NCBI GenBank assembly: GCA_016169945.1
Contig: JADLSH010000114.1
Span: forward strand, 558,001 to 622,000
Direction: 5' to 3'
Source of the DNA: Trachythela sp. YZ-2020
Taxonomy: Eukaryota > Cnidaria > Anthozoa > Malacalcyonacea > Clavulariidae
Length of the DNA: 64,000 nucleotides
A program made the translations under genes and the position numbers. Each line of letters starts with the position of its first letter. Within the stretch, counting starts at the first letter, position 1. Below are positions 33,738 to 44,560 of the stretch, piece by piece. The notes beneath the pieces were generated by a model. It saw only the letters and a program-made list of their open reading frames with translations. It was not told where the DNA came from and made no database searches.

Positions 33738-36639
33738 TTATGTCTTTCCCATCCGTGATCTGTGTGCTGTTATAACCTCCTCTTTGATTGGCCTTGGTAT
33801 TGGTGCAATGTTCTTTGGAATAATGGCTGGCATTAGTGATTTGCTTTCATCATCGCTCTTGTCATCCTTGAATGAAAACACATCCTCCATCAAATTTTGA
33901 ATGAAAGAAAAGGACTTTCTAGCCAACATCGGTTTTGCTACCCATTTCTTTCGGCCCTTTGGGAAAACCACCTTGTACCTCTTTTCCCCTTGCTTTTTCC
34001 CTTTCATAACTGTTGCTTGCTTTCTGCCAGTGTTACAGTTGTGGTCAATCACTGCAAGTTGGGTTCTGGCCACCATGCCTTTGTATGAAAAATGCCGACG
34101 TTTCGGAGCGTACTTCAACATTAGTGAATGGTAAACTTCAAGATCACCTGCATGATGAAACTCTGTGAGTTTTGTGATATCTTTCAACAGTTTTTTATTG
34201 AGAACCACCTCCTCTATTGCAACATGTGCTGCTGATCCAATCTCTAACCATTTTGTCTTCCTTTCCTTTCTTCTAGAGAGACGACCATGTCCACACTTGC
34301 GAAAGTGCTTTCCGTTCTTCGATTTCTTCCATCTGTGTTTGTTCACCACATGATTCAAGACAGACACCCATTTCTCATGCAGGACTTCAGCATCACCACC
34401 ACATGTCTGAGAACACCACCACAAATGATTGGACACAGATTGAATCCATTTAAGAAGTGGCTCATTGGCCTTTTTCTTAGCTTTTTTTGTTAATTTTTTT
34501 GTTACCCACTTTGACAGATGCCACACATCGTACTGATGGATTATGGAAGGGTACTTTTTCCGCATTTCTGATGTGATCTGGGTATGACGATCAGTTGTCA
34601 AAGATCTTATTTTGACATCCTGGTCAATGACTTTGTTGAGTGACCTTTGACAGCCTTCATTCTCCATTGCATTAGAGGATGAAACTTCTGAGACATGAAC
34701 AAGAGAAAAATCAATGATCTTCCCTGAAGTTTCATCCATTAATGTGTATGTGCCATATTTAGCACTATGACCAGGACTGTCTGATCGACCATCACCACAT
34801 AAATTTACTGGAGTCTTTTCCTTTTTGATTGTTTCAATAACGTTCTTCTGTTGATTTTCATAGGCATTGTTGATGACTGGGAAAACAATCTTATCCTGCA
34901 CATCATAAAACTGGTCTTTATTGACAAAGTTCAAATTAAGTGCATTTGAAAATTGTTTCATAGACTCATAGCTTCCTCCAGTAATAACAGTTGCAGTAGG
35001 AATCAAAATGTTACCAGCTGGCTTGTTATGTAACTCTGGTTGTGATCTCCACTGAAAGGTATGGTTGTTACGACATGTTGCTTTGATTGTCACCATGCTA
35101 CCAGTGTTAGACTTTTCAATCTCACACAAAGAACCACATGTTTTACATGTAATAAAGAGCTGGTCAAGCATACTTTCAAATACAATGAATTTTCTTTCAT
35201 TTTTTAGCTCTTCTTCGTCAGACTCCTCACTGGTATCCAATTCTGAGCAAACAAAATCTTCATCACTATCTGACGTGTCATCACTTTCCGATGTGTCATC
35301 ATCACCACTGCTGGAATTGTACCCTGCCTGTTCAGAATCAGGAAGTGTAATGGATGTGTCTGTTTCTTTCCTTACAACTGGTGTCACTGGTGGTGAAGGG
35401 GGAGCGACAGCAGGACAATTTTGATAAAGAGCATGGATAGTGGATGACATTTGTCTTTTTGTTTCAATCGGTGTTGAAGGAGGAGTAACAACTAGACAAC
35501 TGTTATTTATATTGTGGCCACTACCAGACTTTGTTGGCCTTTTTGAATTTCTTTTACGATGGGCAAGAGTTTGCACGGCAATGCTTCGTTTTAATATTGT
35601 TTCACACTGAGTCTCAGCATCAACCAAAATCTTCGGATCAGACTGTTTTTCGGCATCCTGACTTGATACACTGGCAGGTTCATGTTCAATGCATTTAGCC
35701 TCTTCATGTTCTTCACTATTTAATGTTAGTAGGCTTGTTATTTCCTGCAAAGCAGTTCACATGAATAAAAATAGTCCAAGATGATGGAAACATTTACTCA
35801 CTGGACAATTCTATTTAACAGAATTTACAAACTGCAAATCCTCTATCAACCCCCCCTCCCCCCCCCCCCCCATCAAAATGCACCCCCTCTAACACACCCT
35901 GCCTCCACCTCCCTCTTACTGTTTATTGAATAGAGCAAGTACTATGATCTCTCTAATAAGTCCCTCTCAAATAGGGGCCCTCTCCACATCAGCCCCCTTT
36001 TTCTAATAAGCCCCCTTTTGGATGAAGAATTATTTATTTAAGCCCCATTTAAGCCACCCCAAAACAGAAGTGGCAGAAAGCCCCACACACAAAAACACAA
36101 GTGTTTTGATAAGATCTTATAGTTTTCTTTACACATTGTTCTGTGTTATTCAATACCCCCAATACCACTCAACCCAAACGTGCCTGAAATAAATGGGGCC
36201 TAGGGTGCATGATGGTACAGATTGGGTAATGTTTTACTTTCCTATAGATTCTAAACTTTTAGCAAATTGAAATAATATTGTCTGTTTACACATAAAATTT
36301 ATTTCAATAAGCAATTACCTCGTCTTTTGCAATTTTCTCTCTAAGTTGTGTCCTCTTATATGATAATTCGCGCTCTGGTTTACGAGGTAAAAATGGAAAT
36401 ACTGCTGGAACACTCCCACGTTTTAAAGACTTTCCCTTCATGCCAAATAGCTCTTTAAGTGGACAAAAATGAGCGCTGCAAACATAGCACGAATTGGCTT
36501 TCGGTAGGTTGTCACGACGAATACGTCTGAGCCATGTTCTTCGCATTTGCTGGTCGTTTGGCAAACGATGATATGATATATCATTCCCTTTTGTCTTCTT
36601 CGAACAATGTGTACAACCTGGTACCATGCAATATGGCAT
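33738..36639 (-). CDS. Kolobok transposase with N-terminal THAP domain
   Basis: Two exons: 36639-36319 (ATG, 107 codons) and 35744-33738 (about 668 codons), joined by GACGAG|GTAATT and TTTGCAG|GAA in phase 0, giving about 775 residues. Residues 1-90 form a THAP zinc finger: CMVPGCTHCSK, YHRLPND, WLRRIRRDN, CYVCSAHFCP, AVFPF. An acidic Ser linker follows (DDDTSESDDTSDSDEDFVC), then a zinc-knuckle block (CKTCGSLCEIEKS, CRNNHTFQWRSQP). The catalytic core has VNLCGDGRSDSPGHSAKYG (Asp), IRSLTTDRHTQI (Asp), YDVWHLSKWV, HLWWCSQTCGG and EVYHSLMLKYAPKR (candidate Glu). No stop or shift is seen, so this could be an active enzyme. In this family it cuts and inserts at TTAA. A diverged MITE sits in the intron near 35940. 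Confidence 0.88.
35760..36300. other. Transposase intron with repeat debris
   Basis: Contains a poly-C run (35851-35871) and a relative of the MITE at 9.67 kb (ATCTCTCTAATAAGTCCC near 35950). Confidence 0.4.
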
Positions 36640-36959
36640 ATTTCCGAAAGAATAGGTATTTATACTTTTATAGCACTAGAAAAATCGCCTGTGAAGATTG
36701 CTGCTTTTGTTTTGAAATTTAAATAGAAGGCGCTCCCGCGAAACCGCGCAATGACGTCACGATGCAAAACCGCTGCGTGATCGCAGGTTCGCTCGGATGT
36801 ATATCATGGCGGCTGCGTTATATGCAAATTTTAGCACTTTTATCGCTATATTTCTCGACTTGGATTTAACAGGGAGATGTGAGACTTTGTGTACAAGGTA
36901 AGCATTATATAATCTTTCATTTGAGCCCAAGTTGTCCTGAACTCTGACTTCCCCTTTAA

Positions 36960-37440
36960 GTATTGAAATAATCTGTTTCTCCTCTGATTCTCTAAATATT
37001 GTGTTTGGGTTCTCGCACTGATAGATAGGCATAATTCTAAAGTTCCCATGCATCTCTGTTCACTTACTGCTAAATGTCTGTATTTTTCATGCTTTATCTG
37101 TTCCTTGTGTACGGTTACTCTGCATGCATGTTTCGCAAGTCTTCAGTTGTTCCCACATAAAAGCTTTTATACCTTGAACACATGATAACATAAATAACAT
37201 TTCTGGCTTTGTTTGTTTCCCGTCATGATATGTGTGCATGTTCCGCATCTTTGTTCGTTGCATTTGTTCACGGTTGATATAGCTTCCGTTAATGAAAATT
37301 CTGCTCTAGTCAAAATTCGTTTTAAGTTCTTTGATTGACGTTGGCTGACAATTCATTTAGTCTTCCCCATTTTGTTTTTCATTCCAGACTCTCTAAAACT
37401 CTTAAATACTTCGCCTGGAATCAGGGCCGGCCCTACGGGG
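36960..37440 (-). mobile_element. Penelope-like element fragment
   Basis: Minus-strand coding debris PIYQCENPNTIFRESEEKQI next to the Kolobok end, and CNEQRCGTCTHIM upstream. This is the region before the GIY-YIG endonuclease of Penelope elements. An inverted near-copy is at 37.8-38.2 kb. Confidence 0.6.
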
Positions 37441-37799
37441 GGGTTTGGGGGGGTGTCACACCCCCCCCAGAAATTCTATTTGGAGATTGAGTCGGCAGAA
37501 GTGCCATTTTAGTCGGGCAAAAAAATATTTTTGATGACTAACACATGTTTTTAAAAAGTTAATTTATAGGCAGGAACTAACTTATTTATTTCAATTTTAG
37601 ACTTTCAAGTGGTTAAATAGCAATATAAAAATAAATATAATCCGGAAAAATTTTTATGACAACGAAAGAAAGAATTATTGGCAAACGCTCCCGACCAAGA
37701 ATTGAGCGCCAACTACGGGCTTGAACTAACAGCAATGTAGTCGGTACAAGTTCGTTTGGCAGTCGGTTGAAAGGACCTTACACCCCCCCTGATAAATCT

Positions 37800-38215
37800 T
37801 CTGAGGACGGCCATGTCTGGAATGAAAGACAAAATGGAGAAGACTGAATTAATTGTCAGCCGACGTCAATCAAAGAACTTAAAACGAATTTTGACTAGAG
37901 CATAATTTTCATCAACAGAAGCTATACCAACCGTCAACAAATGCAACGAACAAAGATGCGGAACATGCACACATATCATGACGGGAAACAAAATTGCATT
38001 TAAAACGGAAAAGCGTGGACTATAAAATCTAACATGAACTGCAAAGCAAGAAATGTTATTTATGTTATCATGTGTTCAAGGTGTAATAGCTTTTACGTGG
38101 GAACAAGAGTAACCGTACGAAACAGAGTAACCGTACACAAGGAATAGATAAAGCATGAAAAATACAGACATTTATAGCAGTAGGCCTAAGTGAATATTTA
38201 CATAAATGCAGCGAT
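37800..38215 (+). mobile_element. Penelope-like element fragment with GIY-YIG start
   Basis: CNEQRCGTCTHIMTGNKIAF, then in shifted frames NCKARNVIYVIMCSRCNSFY, which is the CC-type linker and GIY-YIG start. It continues after SINE insertions at 38805-39070 (PIYQCENPNTIFRESKEKQI and a hammerhead-like core CTGAAGAGCTCAGATAGCGA). It forms an inverted pair with the copy at 36.96-37.44 kb around a CAGGGCCGGCCCTA repeat. Confidence 0.6.
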
Positions 38216-38223
38216 GGGAACTT

Positions 38224-38800
38224 TAGAATTATTTTTTTCTCTTTTTTTTCTGCATCTCACTCGATTGAAATTAAGGTAGAAGGTTTTAGGTGGTGGATAT
38301 CTCGAGTGAAATACTATATACAATATTTTAGACCTGAACGGGAGCTGCGAAAAATGCAACTCTAAGTCCTCCGACAGGAATCGAATCTGCGGCTCTGCGA
38401 TTCCGGTGCAGCGCTCTGACCACTGAGCTACATAGTCCAGTTGCCAAGCGTTGACCGCAAGTTCATGTATATATGGATGCGGGTACTGCGGGTTGTGATA
38501 AGGTAAACTACAAGATTTTTTTTTTCTGCATCTCACTCGATTGAAATTAAGGTAGAAGGTTTTAGGTGGTGGATATTTCGAGTGAAATAATATATACAAT
38601 ATTTTTAGACCTGAACGGGAACGGCTGCGAAAAATGCAACTCTAAGTCCTCCGACAGGAATCGAACCTGGGCCCCTGCGATTCCGGTGAATCGATTCCTG
38701 TCGGAGGACTTAGAGTTGCATTTTTCGCAGCCGTTCCCGTTCAGGTCTAAAATATTGTATATATTATTTCGCTCGAAATATCCACCACCTAAAACCTTGT
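38224..38800 (-). repeat. Cluster of tRNA-derived SINE copies
   Basis: Read on minus, 38460-38340 has TAGCTCAGTGGTCAGAGCGC (A box) and GATTCGATTCC (B box), then GGAGGACTTAGAGTTGCA. The body repeats at 38520-38690, and an inverted partial copy follows at 38695-38800, making a local palindrome. Confidence 0.7.
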
Positions 38801-39069
38801 ACTTTAGAATTATGCCTATCTATCAGTGCGAGAACCCAAACACAATATTTAGAGAATCAAAGGAGAAACAGATTATTACAATACTTATTATTACATACAG
38901 ATTAATGTTGTTATCTATATATTAAATTTCTAATAATAGGGTAATTAGAGAAGATTGACGTCAATATATTGCAATCATAGACCATTAGCATAACAAGCAG
39001 ATGACGTAATATTTTAACTATATAAGCATACTAACCACTGTAATCACTTAATACCTGAAGAGCTCAGAT

Positions 39070-39690
39070 AGCGACACCTGTTGTTGACACAGGTGTCAGA
39101 CACCTGTTGGTGTTTACAGTGAATATTCCGTAGGGTAAACTATCAGTGATAACCACAAATTATGGATCTAAGGACATCCCCAAAGTCATTTAATTTTAAT
39201 GGCACTTTCTCGAAAACCTTTCAAACAAAATCGAGATCGTGGAAAGTATTCTTTGAAAACTAAGGTTTTCCATTGTTTATATGTATACAATAAAAGATCG
39301 AAAACTATATGTCACGTAGGGGGGGATCTCCGGGGTTTCCCCGGAGTTTCGTCCATATGACGTTTCGTCCATATGACGTTAATCGAGGACAATATCGATA
39401 TATCGATGTGTATATACCTTATACGTTCAAAAAGCTTGAATCATTTTATACTGATATAAAATTCGTATAATTTATAAGGTATAGTAAAAAGAGTGCTCAA
39501 TACCTGAAATTAAATAGAGCAAATATATCCATGTTCTTACTTAAAATAGTTTTTTGTTCCTAGCTACTCCGAGTTTCACGCATAACTGCGATCTTCATGG
39601 GGAACTCATTTGACTACTGTTCGATTTCTGCATCTCGATAAATTCCGTTGATTTGCCAACTCTTGTGCTGAATTGGAAATGCAGTCCATT
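39070..39690. other. No gene; short palindromic repeats
   Basis: 39075-39120 holds CACCTGTTG/CAACAGGTG-like repeats; 39350-39385 has a doubled TTTCGTCCATATGACGTT. This is downstream of the Schlafen-like gene. Confidence 0.35.
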
Positions 39691-41682
39691 TCAATTGTTT
39701 TCTGGTTGAACGCTCTTTCTAGCAGAAAAGCTTTGCGTGCGCACTAGTTCTTCCGTACACAAGGCTTCGTTGGCCTTACTCCATTCAACCATCTCTGTGA
39801 ACTGATTCTTATCTGCAAGATCTTCAGCCTTCTTGGCGCAGTTGAAGGCATTACGCAAAAGGCGAGTTCGTTCATCCGGTCTGACTTGCGAATGTCGATA
39901 ATGATACATCGACTGTACCAAATTGAACTGAACTTCATGATATTCATTCAGTGGATCTCCTCCACAAACGGATTGATGAACATTCATTATGCTGGTGTTT
40001 GCTTTTTCTAAACGGGAAATGTCTATAATGCCATTAATGCGCCGTCCACTTATATTACAACCAAGGTGAAAGGTAGCCAAAGTAAAATCTATCTTTTTCC
40101 TTATATCTGCAGAATCTGGAACACATCGTAAATGTTCCAGAGCTCTTACTGAAAGAACATCAGGTGAAAGACACATTCTCTTTGTTGGGTCTTCTGGATT
40201 TACCAGGTCAGTTACCGTCCCAGCAAAAACGTAAACTGAGGCTGTTACCAGGCCTGGTTCTATCAGTTCTGCTTTTGACAAAGCGTCAGCCAATAGTTCT
40301 TGGAGCTCCTTGAAATCTCCACTTGCACGTTTTAGAGCTGCTTGTAAGTACAATTCCATCACTTCGAAAATCAAGCGATCTTCTGCGTGCAGTCGAATGA
40401 CCGTGTACTTTTTGAGCAAGGAACGTGCTTCATTGAAACGACCTCTACGAAAACACGCAGTAACTTGTTTTGACAAAACCACTAACTTCGTTATCTTGTC
40501 TAATTGAGACTTTTTCTCAAGACTTTCACCCTTTTTCAAAATGGCACCCCAATTACCATTATTAATTAATGGCATTAGTTCTTTATGTCCAGCAGTAAAG
40601 GCCTCTCGAGCTTCATCCGAGCTCCAAGTAGTACGTTGAACTGAAGGGGGGATTTCTTCTCTACTATGCAACCAAAGTGGTGGCATTATTCTCTTCTTCC
40701 AAGTAGTAAACGACATCTTCTTAACTTTCCCCTCCATCATTTCATAACATTCTGGTACATCAATGAAGACACCACCCAGACAAGGAGCTATATAGATCAC
40801 GATCACAAAGGTTGATGGGATAGGCTTGGAGTTTTCATCTACCACTGGCTCGAAGAATATTTCCCAGTGTACCCCTCGTTTTGGTTGACCAATCTGCTCA
40901 GGCCAGATCATCTTGTTGATGGCTTTCTTAACTTTCTTTGTTATTTCTCTTTTATCCTCCACATTCGGAATCAACTCTCCTTCAACAACTCCACTATCAT
41001 CTATGATACCATAGTATATGTGACCTCCGCTATGGTTGGCAAACGCTGAAACATAGCAACTGAATTTATTATCTTTACCAGTCATACGATCTGCTAGTCT
41101 GGTACGTTTTGATTGATCTGCTTTTACATACTTTAACTGAACCGTTTTGTTTTCATGAAAACCACAATTTTTATCTTTAAGAAATGTTTTCTGATGGGAA
41201 CCAAGATGGACTGGTTCCAGAACGACTTTTCTGTTGATAATGTCGTCCTTTACATGTTCTGGTAGTTCCCAAGGATCTACCTGTAGAACTTGTGTTTCAC
41301 TTGGTAGATAAAGTTTATAATTGGTTGTTATTAAAGTTATTAAAGGGTCAGCTTTCTTGACGGAAATTACTACGCTTGCTTTATATTTTTTGAACTTTAT
41401 ATTCGCGACAGTCAGGCGTAATCCAATGATCGATCTCATAGATTGCTCCAGTATTCGAACCACCAATGACAAACATATATATGACTTGCACTTGCAATTG
41501 TTGTACAACACGACTTTTCCACCATTCCCATTGAGCATAGCACAAATAGAAGCTATTACTTCATTTACTATTTGTTCCTTGTACTTTTTGTTAGCAGTCG
41601 AGGTGTTTTCAAATTTACATGAGATAATGTTATGACCAGTCTCATCAACACGATCGTTCACCGTTCGTAATGTAGAGTGCAT
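39691..41682 (-). CDS. Schlafen-like protein with AlbA_2 domain
   Basis: Single intact frame of 663 codons from ATG at 41682; no splice signal needed. The N-terminal 330 residues look like the Schlafen core with two AlbA_2-type lobes. The first has CKFENTSTANKKYKEQIVNE and LNGNGGKVVLYNN; the second has FHENKTVQLKYVKAD and AFANHSGGHIYYGIIDDSG, the typical G-x-I-Y-x-G-I-x-D-x-G block. The remainder is all-helical and TPR-like (FRRGRFNEARSLLKKYTVIR; RNAFNCAKKAEDLADK). There is no helicase domain, so it resembles the short Schlafen class. Vertebrate Schlafens act on tRNA/rRNA and in antiviral defence; whether this one is a nuclease cannot be told, as the acidic triad is not clear. It is the best candidate host gene in the window. 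Confidence 0.8.
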   Translation of the reverse strand: MHSTLRTVNDRVDETGHNIISCKFENTSTANKKYKEQIVNEVIASICAMLNGNGGKVVLYNNCKCKSYICLSLVVRILEQSMRSIIGLRLTVANIKFKKYKASVVISVKKADPLITLITTNYKLYLPSETQVLQVDPWELPEHVKDDIINRKVVLEPVHLGSHQKTFLKDKNCGFHENKTVQLKYVKADQSKRTRLADRMTGKDNKFSCYVSAFANHSGGHIYYGIIDDSGVVEGELIPNVEDKREITKKVKKAINKMIWPEQIGQPKRGVHWEIFFEPVVDENSKPIPSTFVIVIYIAPCLGGVFIDVPECYEMMEGKVKKMSFTTWKKRIMPPLWLHSREEIPPSVQRTTWSSDEAREAFTAGHKELMPLINNGNWGAILKKGESLEKKSQLDKITKLVVLSKQVTACFRRGRFNEARSLLKKYTVIRLHAEDRLIFEVMELYLQAALKRASGDFKELQELLADALSKAELIEPGLVTASVYVFAGTVTDLVNPEDPTKRMCLSPDVLSVRALEHLRCVPDSADIRKKIDFTLATFHLGCNISGRRINGIIDISRLEKANTSIMNVHQSVCGGDPLNEYHEVQFNLVQSMYHYRHSQVRPDERTRLLRNAFNCAKKAEDLADKNQFTEMVEWSKANEALCTEELVRTQSFSARKSVQPENN

Positions 41683-41851
41683 GTTTCTACTTCCTACAGA
41701 TGCTTCTTGGCCAAATGATTAAATTTCGATCAATATTAAACGATACAATGAAATAATTCAATTTCATGAAAACACTTTCACCAACAGTTTAATCCCTATA
41801 CAACAGAGTAACAACTAAATTAGAGCCTTTTACAGTTTTTATACTATTCCA

Positions 41852-42012
41852 GGGTTTGGACAAAACGCGGATACGGACGTAATGACGGATGGCTTATGTT
41901 TCATGAAACGCTATTTAAAAATCAAAAAGGATAAAACGACTTTTAAATAACGTTTCATGACAACATAAGCTATCCGTCCGTCCGTCCGTCATCCGTATCC
42001 GCGTTTTATCCC
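41852..42012. repeat. Hairpin MITE, 160 bp
   Basis: Near-perfect palindrome with outer arms AAAACGCGGATACGGACG and CGTCATCCGTATCCGCGTTTT-type inverse. The right arm has a CCGT(CCGT)n expansion. Confidence 0.7.
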
Positions 42013-42224
42013 AATCAAATGTTTACAAGCGACATGAATGAGTTGGAAAACAATAACGAAATTCCGAAAACAACAGGGGTCAAGTATGAAGCCCTTTTGA
42101 AACTGCGACATTTATACTAGTTTTGAAAGTTTGACGAGTGACGCACATAAAATTATATTCCCGCTAAACAGACCCACATGCTGTAGTGAAAAGAACTTAT
42201 ATATATATATGAGCGTGTATATAA

Positions 42225-42460
42225 AGCAAATATAGTTTTCCCTTACCTAAAGGTATCCACTACAGCCTGTTCGACGCAATAAGATCATCATGATCGCTAA
42301 ATCGCTTATTGCGTGAAACAGGCTGATCTCTTATTGCGTGAAACAGGCTGTAATGGAAACCTTGAGGAAAGCGAAAACTATATATTAATATATATAGTTT
42401 TCGCTTACCTCAAGGTATCCACTACAGCCTGTTTCACGCAATAAGCGATTATCAAGTGGC
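42225..42460. repeat. Nested double hairpin
   Basis: CTTATTGCGTGAAACAGGCT occurs twice, with inverse copies on both sides, and CGAAAACTATATATTAATAT is centred on a TTAA. Two interleaved palindromes result. Confidence 0.6.
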
Positions 42461-42567
42461 GAAGGATTTCGAAACGATTTTCCATTCTTAAATAGTGTTG
42501 ATCGAAACGTAGGCGTGTGGGCGTTTAAACATTACATGCATTCCTTTACTTCTGTAGGTTTTTTATT

Positions 42568-43107
42568 TTAAATCTGCTTTTGTGTCTGCATGTTAAAACT
42601 ATTTCCGATCTTTTGTTCAGTAAAAATTGTTTGTCTTCTTTCATGATACATGGTGTTTCTTCCAAACATAAATTGCATATTTTTTATCCTCCCGTATACG
42701 AAACCGCGTGCATGCTTTATGATTGACCACGTTATGGTGAAATCTTGTTTTTTTTCTTTCAACTTCGATTTCGAAAGTTCGGTGTCATTTGAGTATTTTT
42801 TGTGTTGAAAATATTTAATGTGGTTACGGTGTCGCTCTTTAAATGTGCTTGCAGTCATGCTAATGTAGTGTTTAGTGTTGTTCGTATTGCTTGTGGTAAC
42901 TATGTCCTTGGCCGTGCATTGTTTCTGAAGTGGGCATTGCAACTGATTGCGTCATTGCTAAGTGTCTGTGACTGGTTTTTCCTAATTATGCGTGCATTGT
43001 GCCTAGTGGTTATGCACTTGGCATTGTTCATGCAACTATAGCTGACCTTAACTGTGTTCCTGTTGAAAATTTTATGTAGTTTGTGGTTAGGTGGAAAATG
43101 CTTGTCA
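42568..43107 (-). mobile_element. Penelope-like element, GIY-YIG part
   Basis: Minus strand: [35 protein letters not shown], then [30 protein letters not shown] and ELSKSKLKEKKQDFTITW. These are the RT tail, zinc linker and degraded GIY-YIG nuclease of Penelope elements. The upstream part lies at 48484-48711, across the ISL2EU element. Confidence 0.7.
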
Positions 43108-43144
43108 ATAGGCAATTTGCATTATAGCAAAGCATCATGGGAAT

Positions 43145-43633
43145 AATTTTAGCATAATGTTAGAACATCTCTCTTTAAATGTTATTTTAGAAGGAAAGTT
43201 TAAAAGTTATTTGTAGCCAAATTAATGCCCTCAGACAGTCAGACTAGTCCCCAGTCTTGTATTCTAGCTCTATTTCTCATTCTCAATACCTTGACGATTG
43301 ACGATTATGACATCATTGTATTGGCTTAGCCTGGGAGCAGGCTCTCTGGGTAGGCTTGAAGCACGTGCTTGAAGCTGAATTTTTTCCACTGAGATTTATT
43401 CTGTGCTCGTGTTGCATGGTTTTCACCCGATGTTTGCAAGAATAAAGATCCCAGCAGCACTGTAGCTTGTTTAAAATGCTAAAATGTTTTCATTTTACAA
43501 CTTTACAAATTAATAGTAACATTTTAAAGTAATTTTAAACGAATTCCGCTTTTTTAACATAATTTATCTCAATTTAGCATAATTTAGTCGGCTGTTTAGC
43601 ATAATTAATTTTTAGAATCTGGTCACACACTCA
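43145..43633. mobile_element. Insertion nested in the left terminal repeat
   Basis: Absent from the right terminal repeat. TTTAGCATAAT is repeated near both ends. No gene. Confidence 0.55.
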
Positions 43634-44042
43634 CACTGAACCTTCCACTTGCAAGGGAGATGGCCGCGGCGAAGCGAGCATTTTGCTTGCGAGAAATATT
43701 GCTTCTCTTATATACCTTTTACGTGGCGTTTGGTAATTTTAAAACAAGAAATGGATTTTTAATACTATGAAGTTTGTTTTCTACAAAGCTGAGCGAAATC
43801 GGAGCAAAAATGAACGAGAAAATGCACACAGAACGATACAAGGCGCGGGGAATCGGCTCACAAAAGCTTTCGGAGAGGAAGGTACTTCCCAATGTTTCAA
43901 GGTGAGTACGCTTGCTAAACAACAATTTGCTCACCATTTTAGCCGACAACTATTGTTGTGTTGTTGATCGACCTTTGTCACTTATTTACACAGCGATCGA
44001 GTGTTTTTGCAAGGATTTTTTTGCTTGTTGAAACCGATAATT

Positions 44043-44246
44043 TTAAGTCATAATGTTTGCCGATCGTTCGATCAGCATGGCACCCAAAGGCAATGTTTTT
44101 AAAGATACTTTAAATTGCTTTGGCGGGAAACAAAAGCAACTCAAACCGTTTTTCCGCTTCGGCTCTGTTACTTTGTGAAATACACCAAAAAGAAAGCATT
44201 TTGCCTCTGGTGTCGTTTGTTTTTTGCTTCCTTTGTTGTGGTCCAT
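44043..44246 (-). other. Small ORF inside the terminal repeat, left copy
   Basis: 67 codons, MDHNKGSKKQTTPEAKCFLF onward, basic. An almost identical copy stands at 47834-48037 (+), because it lies in the inverted terminal repeat. It stays open in both copies despite several replacement differences. It may be a real small gene or a by-product of repeat identity. Confidence 0.3.
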
Positions 44247-44560
44247 TTCCTTTTAAAGTAAACAAGTAGGTTTAGTATAAGTTGTAAATATATTAAATTT
44301 TTAGCTATAACTTAGGTGAAACTGATTAAAATTACATAGTTTGCTCGAGGTAAACTTAATTTACAATATTAATTTTAGTCTATTTTTCAAATTTCAAATT
44401 TCATAGCTTTATACTGTATATTCTTAGTTTAGTGTAATTTTTATCTATTTTAGTTAGTTTTAAAATTAAATAAATATATTAAAAATACTCAGGCAGGTCC
44501 TAGTATTTAATTTGTAAATAGTATTAAAAATATAAAATTGTTTAAATTTTAAATTTTATT

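Larger units (their letters stand above)
31790..36955. mobile_element. Kolobok-type element 2, complete, 5.17 kb
   Basis: Terminal inverted repeats of 212 bp (31790-32001 and 36744-36955), starting AGGGGAAGTCAGAGTTCAGG and over 95 percent identical by eye. TTAA flanks both ends (31786-31789, 36956-36959). It carries a plus-strand P2RX7_C gene next to the left end and a minus-strand THAP-transposase with an intact frame. Inserted in a Penelope-like element. Confidence 0.92.

Noticed and set aside
35065..35424. 119-codon plus-strand frame
   Set aside because: Shadow of the intact transposase on minus.
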